Below are positions 52,330 through 64,000 of a stretch of DNA of 64,000 bases, one piece after another. The stretch comes from Megascapheus bottae (lineage: Eukaryota; Chordata; Mammalia; Rodentia; Geomyidae). Both the position numbers and the translations under genes were made by a program. Where the stretch lies: NCBI GenBank assembly GCA_024803745.1, contig JANJXV010000025.1, positions 21,584,110 through 21,648,109 on the forward strand, in the 5' to 3' direction. The stretch's first letter is position 1; the number at the start of each line of letters is the position of its first letter. Under the pieces are notes generated by a model that ran no database searches, was not told the DNA's origin, and worked only from the letters and a program-made list of their open reading frames with translations.

Positions 52330-53372
52330 GGGCCTGGGAGCACAGCCTAGTGGTAGAGTTCTGGCCTAGCATGCACAAAACCCTGGATTTGATTCTTCAG
52401 TACCACATACACAGAAAAAGCTGGAAGTGGTGCTGTGGCTCAAGTGGTAGAGTGCTAGCCTTGAGAAAGCCCAAGGACAGTGCACAGACCCTGAGTTTAA
52501 GCCCCAGGACTGGCAAATAAATAATAAATTCTCATCACCCAGTCAAGGTGTGGTGCAATTTTTATATGGATTCTATTTTTCACTTATAACCAGTAAGCAA
52601 TCTATGGAGTGATACTTTATGACCATGAAAATATCCAACTCTGAATCAACAGTTAAATAAAGAGATATACACCTTCTAATAAGTTCTAAATAAATGATAT
52701 ATCATGATGGTTATAAAATACAAATTCAGCCAGCACCTATAATCCTAGCTACCCAGGAGGTTGAGATCTGAGAATCCTGGTTCAAAGCTAGCGTGGACAG
52801 ACAAATCTGAGAGACTCTTATCTGCAATTAATTAGCAAAAAGCCAGAAGTAGAAGTGTTATTCAAGGGCCTGGAGTTTTGGCCTAGTGGTAGAGTGCTTG
52901 CCTAGCATGCACAAAGACCAGGGTTTGATTCCTTGGTACCACATACTTAGAAAAAGCCAGAAGTGGTACTGAGGCTCAAGTGGTAGAGTTCTAGCCTTGA
53001 GAAAAATCCAAGGAAAGTCCTCTGGCCCTGAGTTTAAGCCCAGTACTGGCAAAAAAAAAAAAAAAAAAAAAAAACAGAAGTGTGATTCAAATGTTAGAAC
53101 ACCATCCTTCAATGAAAAAGCCAAACAATAGCTCAAGGCTTTGAGTTCAAGCTCTATACCATCACACTCAACAAAAAAAATTCAGCTCGGGCCAGGAGTT
53201 TGGCCTAGTGGTAGAGTGCTTGCCTAGCATGCACGAAGACCCGGGTTGGATTCCTCGGTACCACATACGTAGCAAAAAGCCAGAAGTGGTAGAGCTCTAG
53301 TCTTGAGACAGTGATCTAGGGACAGTGCTCAGGCCCTGAGCCCAAGCCCAGGACTGGCAAAAAAAAAAAAAA
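52330..53372 (+). mobile_element. Type A SINEs, one nested in a type B
   Basis: Type A at 52330-52530. Type B at 52725-53180 is interrupted by type A at about 52868-53075. A further type A at 53188-53372 has flanking repeats ATTCAGCT at 53180-53187 and 53373-53380. Confidence 0.82.
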
Positions 53373-53539
53373 TTCAGCTGTAATATTCCCTCCACATTTG
53401 TTAATCAACATTTTAACACTCTCTGCTCGTATATTTACTGTCAGTAGAAACCTTGGATTTATATTGTTCTGATAATTTTATTATGTTATTAACTTCACTT
53501 CTGTGTTTAAATTGTCCTAAATTTAGTCAATGGAAATCC

Positions 53540-54650
53540 CTTAAGACTAGAAGACTAGAAGCTGGAGACCATGGTTCAAGTAGCTACCTGCCTACCAAGT
53601 GCAATGCCTTGAGTTCAAACTCCAGTAATGAAGAAAAAAACAAACAACAAAAGAAAGCTAGAAAGCTGAGTTTCCTCCCAATTTCAATGGAGCAGCATGA
53701 TTCAATTTGGAAGACCCCACACACATGCTGTTATGTGAGGATGCACTAGAGATAGTGCAGTGAGGAGCAGAAGGATAGACTGGGACTTCTTGGGGTGCTC
53801 ACTGTGTGGACATATGTCAGAGACAGCAATAGGTCTGTATGGATCCCCTGGAGCCTGGAATGTCAGGCCAAATCCTGAGCACCCGTGGGGAAACCACTGA
53901 GGAGCTCCAATCTCAACCAATAGCTGGATATAATGGGATCCACCTGCCATTCCATTAAATAGGTGGATTGCAATCCACACACAAGAATACACTTAAGACA
54001 CTATTTGAATAACTCCATTAATAAAGGGACTGGGAATTTGGCCTAGTGGTAGAGTGCTTGCCTAACATGCATGAAGACCCAAGTTCAATTCCTCAGTACC
54101 ACATATACAGAAAATAAGCCGGAATTGATGCTGTGGTGGTAGAGCCCTAGCCTTGAAAAAGCCCAAGGGCAGTGCCCAGGCCCTGAGTTCAAGCCCCAGG
54201 ACTGGCATAATAATAATAATAATAATGATGATGATGTCTTTTTTCCTCTTGTGAGAAAATAAACTCCAAGAAGACAGGGTCTATTTTGTTCACTGAATCC
54301 CATTCCTCAGTGTCGAGCATGTAGGCATTTAATAAAGATTACCATAGGAATCTTCCACTTCCTCCTCCCCCTATCTCTATACCAACCACAGCCAGGTTTG
54401 TGCTCAACTTCTTGAAACTATCTTCCAAGCTCACCACTCTCAATGCCACCAACCAAATTGCCACCCCTTTTTTTGTTTTTGTTTTTGTGCTAGTACTGGG
54501 GCTTGAACCCAAGGCCTGCGCACCATCCTGAGCTATATATATATATATATATTTTTTTTTTTTCTCAAGGCTGGCTAGACCTTCACCACTTGCACCCCAG
54601 CTCCACTTCCTGCTTGTTATGTCCAGTGTGGGACTACAGGCACACACAAG
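53540..54650. mobile_element. ID remnant, type A SINE, L2 and type B fragment
   Basis: ID-like at 53540-53640, plus-strand type A at 54025-54210 followed by (AAT)n/(GAT)n, L2-like end at 54240-54345 and a minus-strand SINE fragment with a TA tract at 54480-54620. The segment 53640-54000 has nothing recognised. Confidence 0.65.
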
Positions 54651-54869
54651 TTAATCGGCCCCAGCTCTGAAATTATTTCTTTTTAAGTTTGTTTTCCTGA
54701 GAATCCCAATATGTCACCCAACCTGGTGTCCAAATCATAGTCCCCCTGCCTGCCTTTGCCCCGTAAGTGCTGGGATTACCTATGCCCATCCTGTCCTTCG
54801 TGTATCCCGAGGAAGCAAGGCCTCGGTAAAGAAGCTACCTCTAGGAATGGCTCGGACCCTGCGGCTGAG

Positions 54870-55190
54870 ATAAAGGGAGGGGTGGGCACTCTTTCGCCCC
54901 GCCTCCAGCAGAGGATGACCTTTGATTGGCTCCGTGCTGTGAGGCCACGCCCCCACCGTAGGCCTGCCGTCGCTAACGATTGGTTACCGAGGTTCCCAGG
55001 AGCCAGGCTGGGCGGGGCAGGTGAGGGTGCCTAGCTTCGTGACGGTTCCCGATGGCGCGGGGAACGCAGTGCCCTAGGGATCCGGTCGGCCCCGCGCCAG
55101 GAGAGGCACCTTGGCGACCCTTCAAGGCAGCAGTAGGAACCCGGAGGTCTGGGTCCGGATCCAGCAAATCCCTAGAAGTCATGACCTCTC
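54870..55190. promoter_or_regulatory. Orphan CpG-rich segment with CCAAT boxes
   Basis: Contains two inverted CCAAT boxes (GATTGGCT near 54924 and GATTGGTT near 54979), CCACGCCCCC, GGGCGGGGC near 55012 and TGACG near 55040. It looks like a TATA-less promoter, but I cannot link it to a known gene. Confidence 0.5.
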
Positions 55191-57120
55191 ATTTAAGGCT
55201 GTTATGCAGGATTAGACTCTCCAGGTGATATCCTCGGAGCTTGCTCGGGCTGACAGGACTGATTCTTCCTGCAGGTGCTCTGGCTTCTCTGGACACTTGT
55301 AAATAAATAGGTTTGGAGAAGCGCAGATCCAGCCCTGGCTCTGGCCCTCACTGGCTGCATGGCCTTGGGCCGTCCTATTTGCTGAGCTTGTTTTCTCATC
55401 TTACTGGGAATGGAATGGACTAGATGTTCTCTTTCCTGTGTAGCTGTGAGACAGTCTTGATAAGGTGTGTAAAGTTTCTTTGTGAACACTTATCATTACA
55501 TAAATTGTCAGTAATTCACACCGCTATCTTTCTCAGCCATTGTACTTTCAGTACCCAGAAGTTCCAGAGAAGGAAGATAAAGTCTAAGCTAGCAAATAAA
55601 TTCGGGAGTGTCAACAGATACCTGAAAGATCTGGAGATGTTGCTGGAGAGGATAATGAGTGGCCCCTGTCCTTGACACTCCTTGTCAGTTAACCACCAAA
55701 AAGTTGGAAATGGAACTGTGGCTCAAGTGGTAAAGTGCCAGTCTTGAGTTAAAAAAGCTAAAGGATAGTGTCTAGGACCTTAGTTCAAGTCCCAGTCCGA
55801 GCTAAATAAATTAACAAGTTAATTAAATGAATAGGAAGCAGTCTATGAAAATACCAGCAAACATTCTAACTCCACTTTCATCTACTTAGGGTTCTTGGTT
55901 TTTTTGTTGTTGTTGTTGGTCGTGTGGGCAACAGGGCCTGGTCACTGAGCTTCTTTGTTCAAGACTAATGCCCTACCATTTTGAGCCACAGCATGACTTC
56001 TGATTTTCTGATGGCTGATTGGAAATCAGAGTCTCATGGATTTTCCTGCCTGGGCTTATTTCAGCCTCCTGAGTAGCTAGGATTATAGGCATGAGCTGCC
56101 ACCACCCAGCTTACTTAGAGTTTATATCCTGCAGATGTTCGGGGTACAATACAAAGTAAAAATAGAGCAATTAAAAAAAAAAAAGACGCTGTCTCCTTCA
56201 TTTGCTTTTCCTTTCTGTCTCCCTTGTCCTTTCAAGAAGGGATATTTCTTCTCCTCCCCCGCATTGGAAATACAGGGGCTTGATCTCAGGTCCTCATACT
56301 GGGTTGGCTTGCTTATTTCACTGACTCTCTACTACTTAGAGATTTTTTTTTTCTGGTTATTTTGGAAATGGTGTCTAGTGCACATTTTTGCCTATGCTGT
56401 CCCTGAATCTCCATACTCTGGAACCCAGTCTCCTGAATAGCTGGGATTTCAGGTGTGAGCTACCAGTGTTTAGCAAGAACTTGTGGATTTCTTTCTTTCC
56501 TTTTCTTTTCTTTTTTCTTTATCTTTTTTTTTTTGCCAGCCCTGGGGCTTGAACTCAGGGCCTAACCACTGTCCTTGAGGCTTTTTCAAGGCCAGGGCCC
56601 TACCATTTGAGTCACAGCACCACTTCTGTCTTTTCCTATGTATGTGGTACTAAGAAATCGAATCTGGGTCTTCGTGCATGCTAGATAAGAACTCTACCAC
56701 TAGGCCAAACTCCCAGCCCAAGAACTTCTGAACTTCTAATGTCCCAAAGCCACCTTCATAACCATTTTTAGTGGTGACTCTCTTCCTTTCCAAAAATCAA
56801 AACTGGAAACTGGTTGCATACCCGTAATCCCAGCTATTTAGAAGGTATAGGTATAGGGAGGGCATCACGGTCTGAAATTGGACACAGGCAAAAATGTGAG
56901 GGCCTTTATGGAAAATATGTAGAACAGAGGAGCTAGGGGAATTATTTAAGTCATGTGTGCCTGTAAGGCTTGAAAGCCTTAAGTTCAAACCCCAATATCA
57001 AACCTCCCCTTCAAAAAAAAGAAAAAAAAAAGACATTTATAGCCCCAAACATGTCATTTATACAAATTTTCAAACTAGAGAAATGTGCCTAGGACTGAGG
57101 GTAGGGGCAAAAAGTAACAA
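55191..57120. other. Gene-free stretch with scattered repeats
   Basis: MIR-like at 55330-55420, SINE right half at 55690-55800, minus-strand type B at 55890-56120 and 56270-56480, minus-strand type A at 56530-56720 and a B1-like piece at 56800-57010. No exon recognised. Confidence 0.6.
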
Positions 57121-57123
57121 CTA

Positions 57124-57312
57124 GGCCAGGAGTTTGGCCTAGTGGTAGAGTGCTTGCCTAGCATGCACTAAGACCCGGGTTCGATTCCTTGGTACCACAT
57201 ACATAGAAAAAAGCCGGAAGTGGTGCTGAGGCTCAAGTGGTAGAGCTCTAGCCTTGAGAAAGTCCAAAGACAGGGCTCATGCCCTGAGCTCAAGCCCAGG
57301 ACTGGCAAAAAA
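57124..57312 (+). mobile_element. Type A SINE with 15-bp TSD
   Basis: TSD AAAAAGTAACAACTA at 57109-57123 and 57313-57327. Confidence 0.92.
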
Positions 57313-57729
57313 AAAAAGTAACAACTAATAATAATTTTATTTTTAGGTTGATGAAAATGTTCTAAGCCAGATTGTGGTAATGGTGAATTTATTAAAATTT
57401 TGCAATTCAATGACTGCTTTAAGTAGATGATATGTAGAGTATGTATAGTTCGTACACTAAATCTCAAGTTTTTATATCATATGCATTGTCTGAGCTGGGT
57501 GCTGGAATTACATGTAGAAGCCATTGGCACCTGGTCAGATTTGGTGTCAGATTCACATTGGCAAAATTGCATCATATTTTTAGGATCTACTTCTGTCTTT
57601 GTACATAACATCATGAAATGTTGATATTTTAAGGGATTTTGTGAGACAAAATGTGCCAATTGAGGCTAATATGGCTCAGGTGATAGAACCCTTCCCTAGA
57701 GAGCTCAAGGGAAAGAACTGGGGGGGGGG

Positions 57730-58395
57730 GGAAGGAGCATGATCTAGTGGAATAGTGCTTGTCTAGCATGCAGGAAGCCCTGGGTTCGATTCCTCAGTAT
57801 ATATACAGAAAAGCTGAAAGTGGTACTGTAGTACAAGTGGTGAAGCACCTTGAGAAAGCCCAAGGTTAGTGCCCAAGCCCTGAATTCAAGCCCCAGGACT
57901 GGCATAAAAAAAAAAGAACAAAAAAAGAAAGAACTGGTCAGTCTTTAGGACACAATAGGAGCTCAATAAAGACATTCTCAGGTGTCAGCTTCCTGATTAC
58001 CAACATCTCTTGTTCTCCTTCAGTGTTTCAAAAGGAGAAGAGTACTAAACACAAGGGCCCTGGGCCCAGCCTGTGTGGATTTGAACCTTCCACTATCTGT
58101 TTTTCTTTCCTTTTCTTTTTGTTGGTCATGGGTCTTGAACTCAGCCTGGATGCTGTCCCTGAGCTCTCCAGATCAAGGCTACCCCCCTACCCCTGGACCT
58201 GGGCATTGTCTCTGAGCTCTTCAGCTCAAGGCTACCTCCCTACCCTTTGAGCCTCAGCTCCAATTCCCATTTTCTGGAGGTTATTTGGAGATAAGAGTCT
58301 CAAGTCCTTTTGTGCCTGGGCTGGCTTTGAACCTTGATCCTCAGATCTCAGCCTCTTGAGTAGCTAGGATTAGAGGCATGAGCCACCACACCTGG
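57730..58395. mobile_element. Type A (plus) and type B (minus) SINEs
   Basis: Type A at 57730-57920. The antisense type B at 58110-58395 has an internally duplicated GCTGTCCCTGAGCT segment, the same arrangement seen at 5740 and 17290. Confidence 0.78.
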
Positions 58396-58959
58396 ATCAC
58401 TGGTTTTCTGTGACCTGCAATGAACAGCCAAGGTGCATGGCAGTGGTTAAGAAGAGGAGGGAGGCCATAGGTGGGAGGCATTCTGGCAAGAGCTTGACCA
58501 GGCCTCATTGCCTGTCAACCGCTGCTGTTCTGGAATTTGGAATTCAGAATCAGAACCAGGTTTTCACTCACAAGGTCACACAAAGTCAGTTGAGTCCTAG
58601 ATGAACCTTCCTTAAGTGAATCTTAAACAGCCCCTCTACGCTGAGAGATCTGTGAAGTGCTCCCAGCTTTCAGGACACAGTAAGGCCTTTTCTCTCTTTC
58701 CTGGTACTAAGAAACTTGGAAGGAGGGATGCTTCTAACAATGGGACTGGAGTTGGGTACCTGTGACTTGTCTGCTATGTACCAGGCACTATGCCCCACAA
58801 CTGCTGGGGCAGGCAATCTAACTAGGGGATAAGACACGGGTCTAACTCTATAGTTCACCCAGATAATAGTTATGTACTGATCACTTGCTATCTCCAAGAC
58901 ATTTATTATGTTACATTAATTATCTGTAAGACTTTGATTTAGGCTCAGGCATAGGAGCT

Positions 58960-59753
58960 AGGCATGGTGGTACATGCCTCTTATCCCAGCACTGACAGGA
59001 GAGGATCAAGAGTTCCAGGCTGGCTGGGTGCAGGTGGCTCAGGCCTGTAATCATAGCTACACAAGTGGCTGAGATCTGAGGCATTTTGAAGCTAGTCTGG
59101 GAAAGTCCATCTTATCTCCAATTAACCACCAGAAGATTGGAAGTAGATCTTTGGCGAAAACTGGCAAACTGATAGCCTTGAGCAGAAAAACTCAGTGACA
59201 GGGTTCAGGCCCCGAATTCAAGCCCCACAGTCAACAACAACAACAAAAAGAATTCTAGGTGTTGGTGACTCAACACATTTAATCCTAGCCACTCAGGAGG
59301 CTGAGATCTGGGGGTCCTAATTTGAAGCTAGGGTGGATAGAAAAATCTGGGAGACTCCTATTTCCTCCAGAATGTAGGAAGTAGAGATATGGCTCGATTG
59401 ATTGATAGAGCACTAACCTTGAACTGAGAAAGCTAAGGAACGCCCAGGGCCCTGAGTTCAATCTCATGTACCAGTACAATAAAAAGAAACAGAGAATGAA
59501 AGAAAAAGAAAGGGAACGGTAGGAAGGAAAGAAATAGACTTGATTTCTGTAGTGGAGTCTGAAGAAGGACATGAAGTAGAGGGATGGCAGCCAGACAAGG
59601 CAAGCTTGAGCAATGACAGAGATTCATGTGGTGAAGTTGCTATGGTGGCAGTAAAACCGGAAAGACAGGTTGGATCCAAAAATAGGCAGACTAAAAGGAG
59701 GGGGGCATGGCTCCAGTGCTTGCCTAGCCCTGTGTAAGGCTCCAGTTCAAACT

Positions 59754-59813
<60 letters not shown>

Positions 59814-59967
59814 GGGAATCCAGGCAAATGATAGCAGGCCAGGAAAATGCCTGAGGTTCAGGTAGGTGTAGATGTGGATAATCCTGGCTGCTTAGTAGGC
59901 TTGAGATATAAGGATCCCAGTTTGAAGCCAGCCTGGGCAGAGATTAAGTCTTGAAAGACTTATTTCC

Positions 59968-60012
<45 letters not shown>

Positions 60013-60110
60013 GAGAAAAGAAACAGAAGTAGAGGTGTAGCTCTACTTAAGCAAGAAGAAAAAAAAAAGCTAAGCAAGAGCGCGAGGCCCTGAGTTCAAG
60101 CCCCAGCCCC
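58960..60110 (+). mobile_element. B1-like and type B SINEs with long (CA)n tracts
   Basis: B1-like piece at 58960-59010, type B at 59020-59250 and 59260-59480, ID-like at 59690-59752 with (CA)n at 59753-59808, and type B pieces at 59875-60105 with (CA)n at 59970-60010. Confidence 0.72.
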
Positions 60111-60169
60111 CCCCCCCTCGGCCAGGTGCAGACACACCACAGGTGCCTGGCTGAAGTTCCAGTTTGGCA

Positions 60170-60720
60170 GGGATTCTCACCCGGCCGCTGGGCACGGAGC
60201 CTCAGGCCGGTGATCCGTGCAGAAGTTGGGTTACCAATGGGCCAGCGGATTTCCTGGTGTCAGGCTTGACACCTCCTTCACGCGGGAGGGGAAGGGAACG
60301 GGCCCGGGACTTTACCGGTGCACAGGTGAGCAGCCGAGGCCACGCCCACGGGTGCCACGCCCACCGAGGCCACGCCCACCGAGGCCACGCCCGCCTCGCC
60401 CGCAGAACTCCGCCACACCCGCGTGCCCGGCCGGGGCGGGAGCGGGCTGCGGGCCCAGCGGGGCGGCGAGGCGGCCGGCCCCGGTGAGGGTGTGGGGGGA
60501 GCCCCACCCCTCCGCCCGAGCCCCAGGCCCGCCCTCGGCCGCCCGGCCCGGCCCCCGCCCCGCGGGGAGCGCGCGCCGCCCGCCCGGACGCTCTAGGAGC
60601 CCGGGCCGTCTCAGTGGGAATAACCCCTTCGGCTCCGGGGGGCTGCGGCTGTCTCCGAGCCCCGCCCCCAGGGTGCTTCTGCTTTGGGGTCTGGGATCGA
60701 GCTCCGTCCTGACTGAGCTC
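60170..60720. promoter_or_regulatory. Orphan CpG island
   Basis: The most CpG-dense block of the right half: GGCCCGGCCCGGCCCC-type runs, many GC boxes and a 15-bp tandem array. The open frames across it on both strands are low-complexity and probably spurious. It may be a promoter or first exon of an unannotated transcript. Confidence 0.6.
60336..60395 (+). repeat. 4 x 15-bp minisatellite of CACGCCC motifs
   Basis: Units at 60336, 60351, 60366 and 60381, each GAGGCCACGCCCACC or a close variant. Every unit carries CCACGCCC, a KLF/SP-type core. Confidence 0.85.
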
Positions 60721-61390
60721 CTTGGACAAGTTATTTCACCTCTCTCACCCTACCGTTAGGCCACCTGGGATTGTTGAAAGAACGCAAGGAATGGATGCGC
60801 AGGAAGCATGGGCAAGAGGATCTGGAACGGAGGAAGTGTGCGGGCATGGTGGGTGGGGCTGTCAGCCCAGCATTCGGGAGGGGGAGGCGGTCCATCTCCC
60901 AGGCCATTTCTGTATCCACTACTGGGAGTCTTTCTGGCTGCCTCCACTACAGCGTTTAACAATACTAAAGGTCGTCAGAGTAGACGGAGTGGGGGACAGG
61001 AGTGGGGGAGAGGTGGGAGCGGTGTCTCACTCCAGACCTTTTGGTCACGAAGCTCTTCTGCCTGATTCGAACTTGGAACTAGCAGGAATACTGTGTGCCT
61101 GAGAAACAGCCTGGTCTTTCCCAGGATGCCCACTGGGAGTGGTGTGTCAATCTCTTCCCTGCATGCTCATCCGATGGGCACAGCAGGATGGGGTGCATGC
61201 CACAGAAGAAAAGAGAAAGGTGTGGCTTTAGATTTCTAGACCATCACACTCTGTCCAGTGTGACAAAGCATGCTAAATGTGTGTGTATGCATGCAAACAT
61301 AATATATATATATATACATACATGCATGCATGCATACTTTAAAGCCTATATGAGCCCCCAGGTATATATTTTCTAATAAGATTTCTTTCA
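60721..61390. other. Unique sequence downstream of the CpG island
   Basis: SINE-free, moderately GC-rich to about 61.25 kb, ending in a short ATAT/ATGC tract near 61300-61336. No splice or coding pattern that I can defend. Confidence 0.45.
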
Positions 61391-61394
61391 TTTT

Positions 61395-62329
61395 TTTTCC
61401 CCTCCTGGGGCTTGAACTCAGAGTCTGGGCACTGTCTCTGAGTTATTTTTGCTCAACGCTAGCACTCTACCACTTGAACCATTAACATTACTTCAGGCTT
61501 TTTCTGAGTAGTTAATTATCTCAATTAAGGTCTCACAGACCTTACCTGGACTGGCTTGGCACTACCATTCTCAGATCTCAGCCTCTTGAGTAGCTAGGAT
61601 TATAGGCATGAGCTAGCCACACCCAGTTTGCTAGGCTTTTGTGGTTTTGTTTTTCCTAGATCTATCAGTTGGATAGATTGATCAGTTGTATCCATCAAGA
61701 ACCACATTGTCCTGGTTTTGTTCTGAGTGGACAACCTCTAGAACAGCCTAAGAAGCAGGTAGTATATAACCCCTTAGGCCATAAGATGTATAATATAGCT
61801 GTTTTTTTTTTTTCTTAGTTCACCACTTCTTTTTTCCCAGGGGGGGAGAGGGGAGAGTGGTATTTCTGTCATGGGGCTTGGTTTGAACGTATGGCCTAGA
61901 TGCTGTCCCTGAACTTTTTCACTCAAGGCTAGTGTTCTACCACTTTGAGCCACAGTGCCACTTCTAGTTTTCTGGTAATTAATTGAAGATAAAAGTCTCT
62001 TGGGGGGCTGGGAGTTTAGTGGTAGAGTGCTTGCCTAGCATGCACAAAGACCGGGTTCGATTCCTCAGTACCATATACACAGAAAAGGCCAGCAGTGGTG
62101 TTATGGCTCAAGTGATTGGTAGAGCGTTAGCTTTAGGGAAAGCCTAAGGACAGTGCTCAGGCCCTGAGTTCGTACTCCAGGAATGGCAAAAAAAAAAAAA
62201 AAGGATTACAGGTGTGAGCCACTGGCACCCAGCAGTTTACCACTTCTTAAAATGTGACATTCTGGACTAGGGATGTAGCTCAGTGATAGAGCACTATCTA
62301 ACACAGGTGAAGTCCCATCCCCAGAAATG

Positions 62330-62384
<55 letters not shown>

Positions 62385-62650
62385 GCATTATGTGATGTAT
62401 GATTTGTAAGAGCTTTAAAGGTATGATTGCAGGCCAGATGCTAGAGGCTCACAACTACAATCAATCCTAACTACTCAGGAGGCTGAGATGTGAGGATCAT
62501 GGTTTGAAACCAGAGCAGGCAAAAACATCCATGAGACTCAACTAGCAAAAAGCTGAAAATGAAGGTGTGGCTCAAGCAGTACAGTACCAGTCTTAAACTG
62601 TCAAGAGACAGCTGGAAGCCCTGAGTTTAATCCCCAGAACTGGCCCAAAA
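61395..62650. mobile_element. SINE cluster with nested type A and (CA)n
   Basis: Minus-strand type B at 61395-61620. A second minus-strand type B (61860-62232) is interrupted by plus-strand type A at about 62006-62200. ID-like at 62265-62330 with (CA)n to 62380, and plus-strand type B at 62430-62650. Confidence 0.75.
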
Positions 62651-63029
62651 TAAATGATTGAATAAAATAAATTATGACTTGAACCTCATGTGTAGGGCTT
62701 TATTTACCAGCTGTCTCTGATGGGTTGGGTCCAGAACTAAGGGACTGGGTTGAAGATATGGCATCAAAGTAAGGGCTCAAGGAAGAACCTTCCCTAAGGT
62801 CTCCTATGATTATGTACCAATATTTCTGTAGACCTCTACAAATGCCACTAAACTACAAGCTACTTTCAGCAATTGTAGGCAATCATGGACAAACCCTAAC
62901 AAGCTTTATACTTTACTATACCCTAACAAGCTTTATTCATTACTCCCAGACCCCATTTTCTTTTGGTGTTTTCTGGTCTATGATACCCATCACTTCACTT
63001 CTATAATGGCCAGGAAATATTGGTTCCAG

Positions 63030-63755
63030 GTGCTGTCCCTTAGATCTCTCCCTCAAGTCTGGCCCTCTTCCACTTCTTGTTTTTTGGATGTGGTGTGTGT
63101 GTGTGTTGGCATGGGGTCTTGAACTCAGGGCTAGGGTTCTGTCCCTTAGCTTTTTTGTTCAAGGCTGGTGCTCTACCATTTTAGACTCACCTCCACTTCT
63201 GACTTTTTGGGGGTTCACTGGACACATAAAAGTCTCATGGATAGGGCCAGGATTTTGGTCTAGTGGTAGAGTGCTTGCCTAGCATGCACAAAGGCCTGGG
63301 TTCGATTCCTCGGTACCACACATATAGAAAAGAAGCCAGAATTGGTGCTGTGGCTTAAGTGGTAGAGTTCTAGTCTTGAGAAAGCCCAAGGCCCTGAGCA
63401 CAAGGCCCAGGACTAAAAAGCAAAAAAAGTCTCATGGATAGTGGGGTACTGGGGGCTCACGCGTGTAATCTTACTTACCCAGAAGGCTGAAATCTGAGGA
63501 TTGTGGTTCAAAGCCAGCAGGCATGAAAGTCTGTAAAATTCTTATCTCTAATTAATCACCAGAAAACCAGAAGTAGCTCTGTGGCTCAAGTTGTAGAATG
63601 CTAGACTTGAACTGAAGAGCTCAGGGACAGTGCCCAGGCCCAGAGTTCAAGCCCCACGCTTGACAAAAGAAAAAAAGGAGTCTTTTGACTTTCCTGTCTG
63701 CCTGGCTTCAAATCAGGATCCTCAACTCTCAACCTCCTGAGTAGGTAGAATTAAC
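63030..63755 (-). mobile_element. Type B SINE split by type A and type B SINEs
   Basis: The minus-strand host runs 63030-63244 and resumes at about 63672. Plus-strand type A is at 63245-63424 (TSD AAAAGTCTCATGGATAG at 63228-63244 and 63425-63441), and plus-strand type B at 63442-63671. Confidence 0.82.
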
Positions 63756-63779
63756 TTTTTTTTTTTTTTTTTTTTTGCT

Positions 63780-64000
63780 GCTTGAGCATTTGTATCAGTA
63801 TCTAAGAAACCATTGCCAAAGCCAAGGTCAGGAAGATTTCCACATTTTCTCTTAATAGTTATATAGTTTAAAACCTTAAACTTCTTGTCTTTGATCCATT
63901 TTGAATTCTGCATTATTTTTATAATTTGTAAAGAACTGTTTTCTATTTAGTATATTGATGATGAGTTCTCTTCTTAGATATATTTCTCTTTTTAATTTGT
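63780..64000 (-). mobile_element. L1 fragment
   Basis: Antisense L1 3' text (CCATTGCCAAAGCCAAGGTC, CTTTGATCCATTTTGAATTC) running off the window end. Confidence 0.7.

Noticed and set aside
59753..60010. Regular direct repeats that might suggest an array such as CRISPR
   Set aside because: They are (CA)n microsatellites in SINE tails; no spacers, and the genome is mammalian.
60164..60759. Three overlapping long open frames (107-180 codons)
   Set aside because: Low-complexity Pro/Arg/Gly/Ala frames on both strands of a CpG island, one of them driven by the 15-bp tandem repeat (His-Ala-rich).

Overview
This is mammalian nuclear DNA from a rodent. The densest repeats are dimeric SINEs with a tRNA-Ala/ID-like left half joined to a right half that matches what I recall of the IDL-Geo family, which is restricted to the Geomyoidea (kangaroo rats, pocket mice, pocket gophers). 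A second abundant SINE has a 7SL/B1-like left half on the same right half. MIR, L2 and L1M remnants form the older background. I cannot name the species. Nothing here looks bacterial or viral, and I see no new multi-gene system.

The window is syntenic with the human 16p11.2 interval carrying CTF1 and BCL7C. At 5.3-8.4 kb on the plus strand lie exons 2 and 3 of cardiotrophin-2/neuropoietin (Ctf2). At 10.4-15.5 kb on the minus strand lies the complete three-exon CTF1 coding sequence (200 aa). The two IL-6-family cytokine genes are tail to tail, with matching exon lengths, phases and a receptor-contact motif at the same position. At 19.3-23.3 kb on the plus strand lies the complete six-exon BCL7C coding sequence (218 aa), a BAF (SWI/SNF) chromatin-remodelling subunit, head to head with CTF1 across about 3.8 kb and starting in a strong CpG island. 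A seventh coding segment at 45.7 kb looks like an alternative BCL7C last exon that would give a 242 aa isoform with a basic tail.

From 23.4 to 64 kb, apart from that exon, I find no protein-coding gene. This part is SINE-rich, with L1M, L2 and MIR remnants, simple repeats, one RPL5 processed pseudogene (40.1-41.1 kb) and four CpG-rich segments (32.2, 45.7-46.5, 54.9-55.2 and 60.2-60.7 kb) that may be promoters of unannotated transcripts.

Repeats are described as type A (ID-like left plus Geo right), type B (7SL/B1-like left plus Geo right) and ID monomers. Strand is given with the A-rich tail at the 3' end. Repeat edges are approximate except where target-site duplications (TSDs) are quoted.
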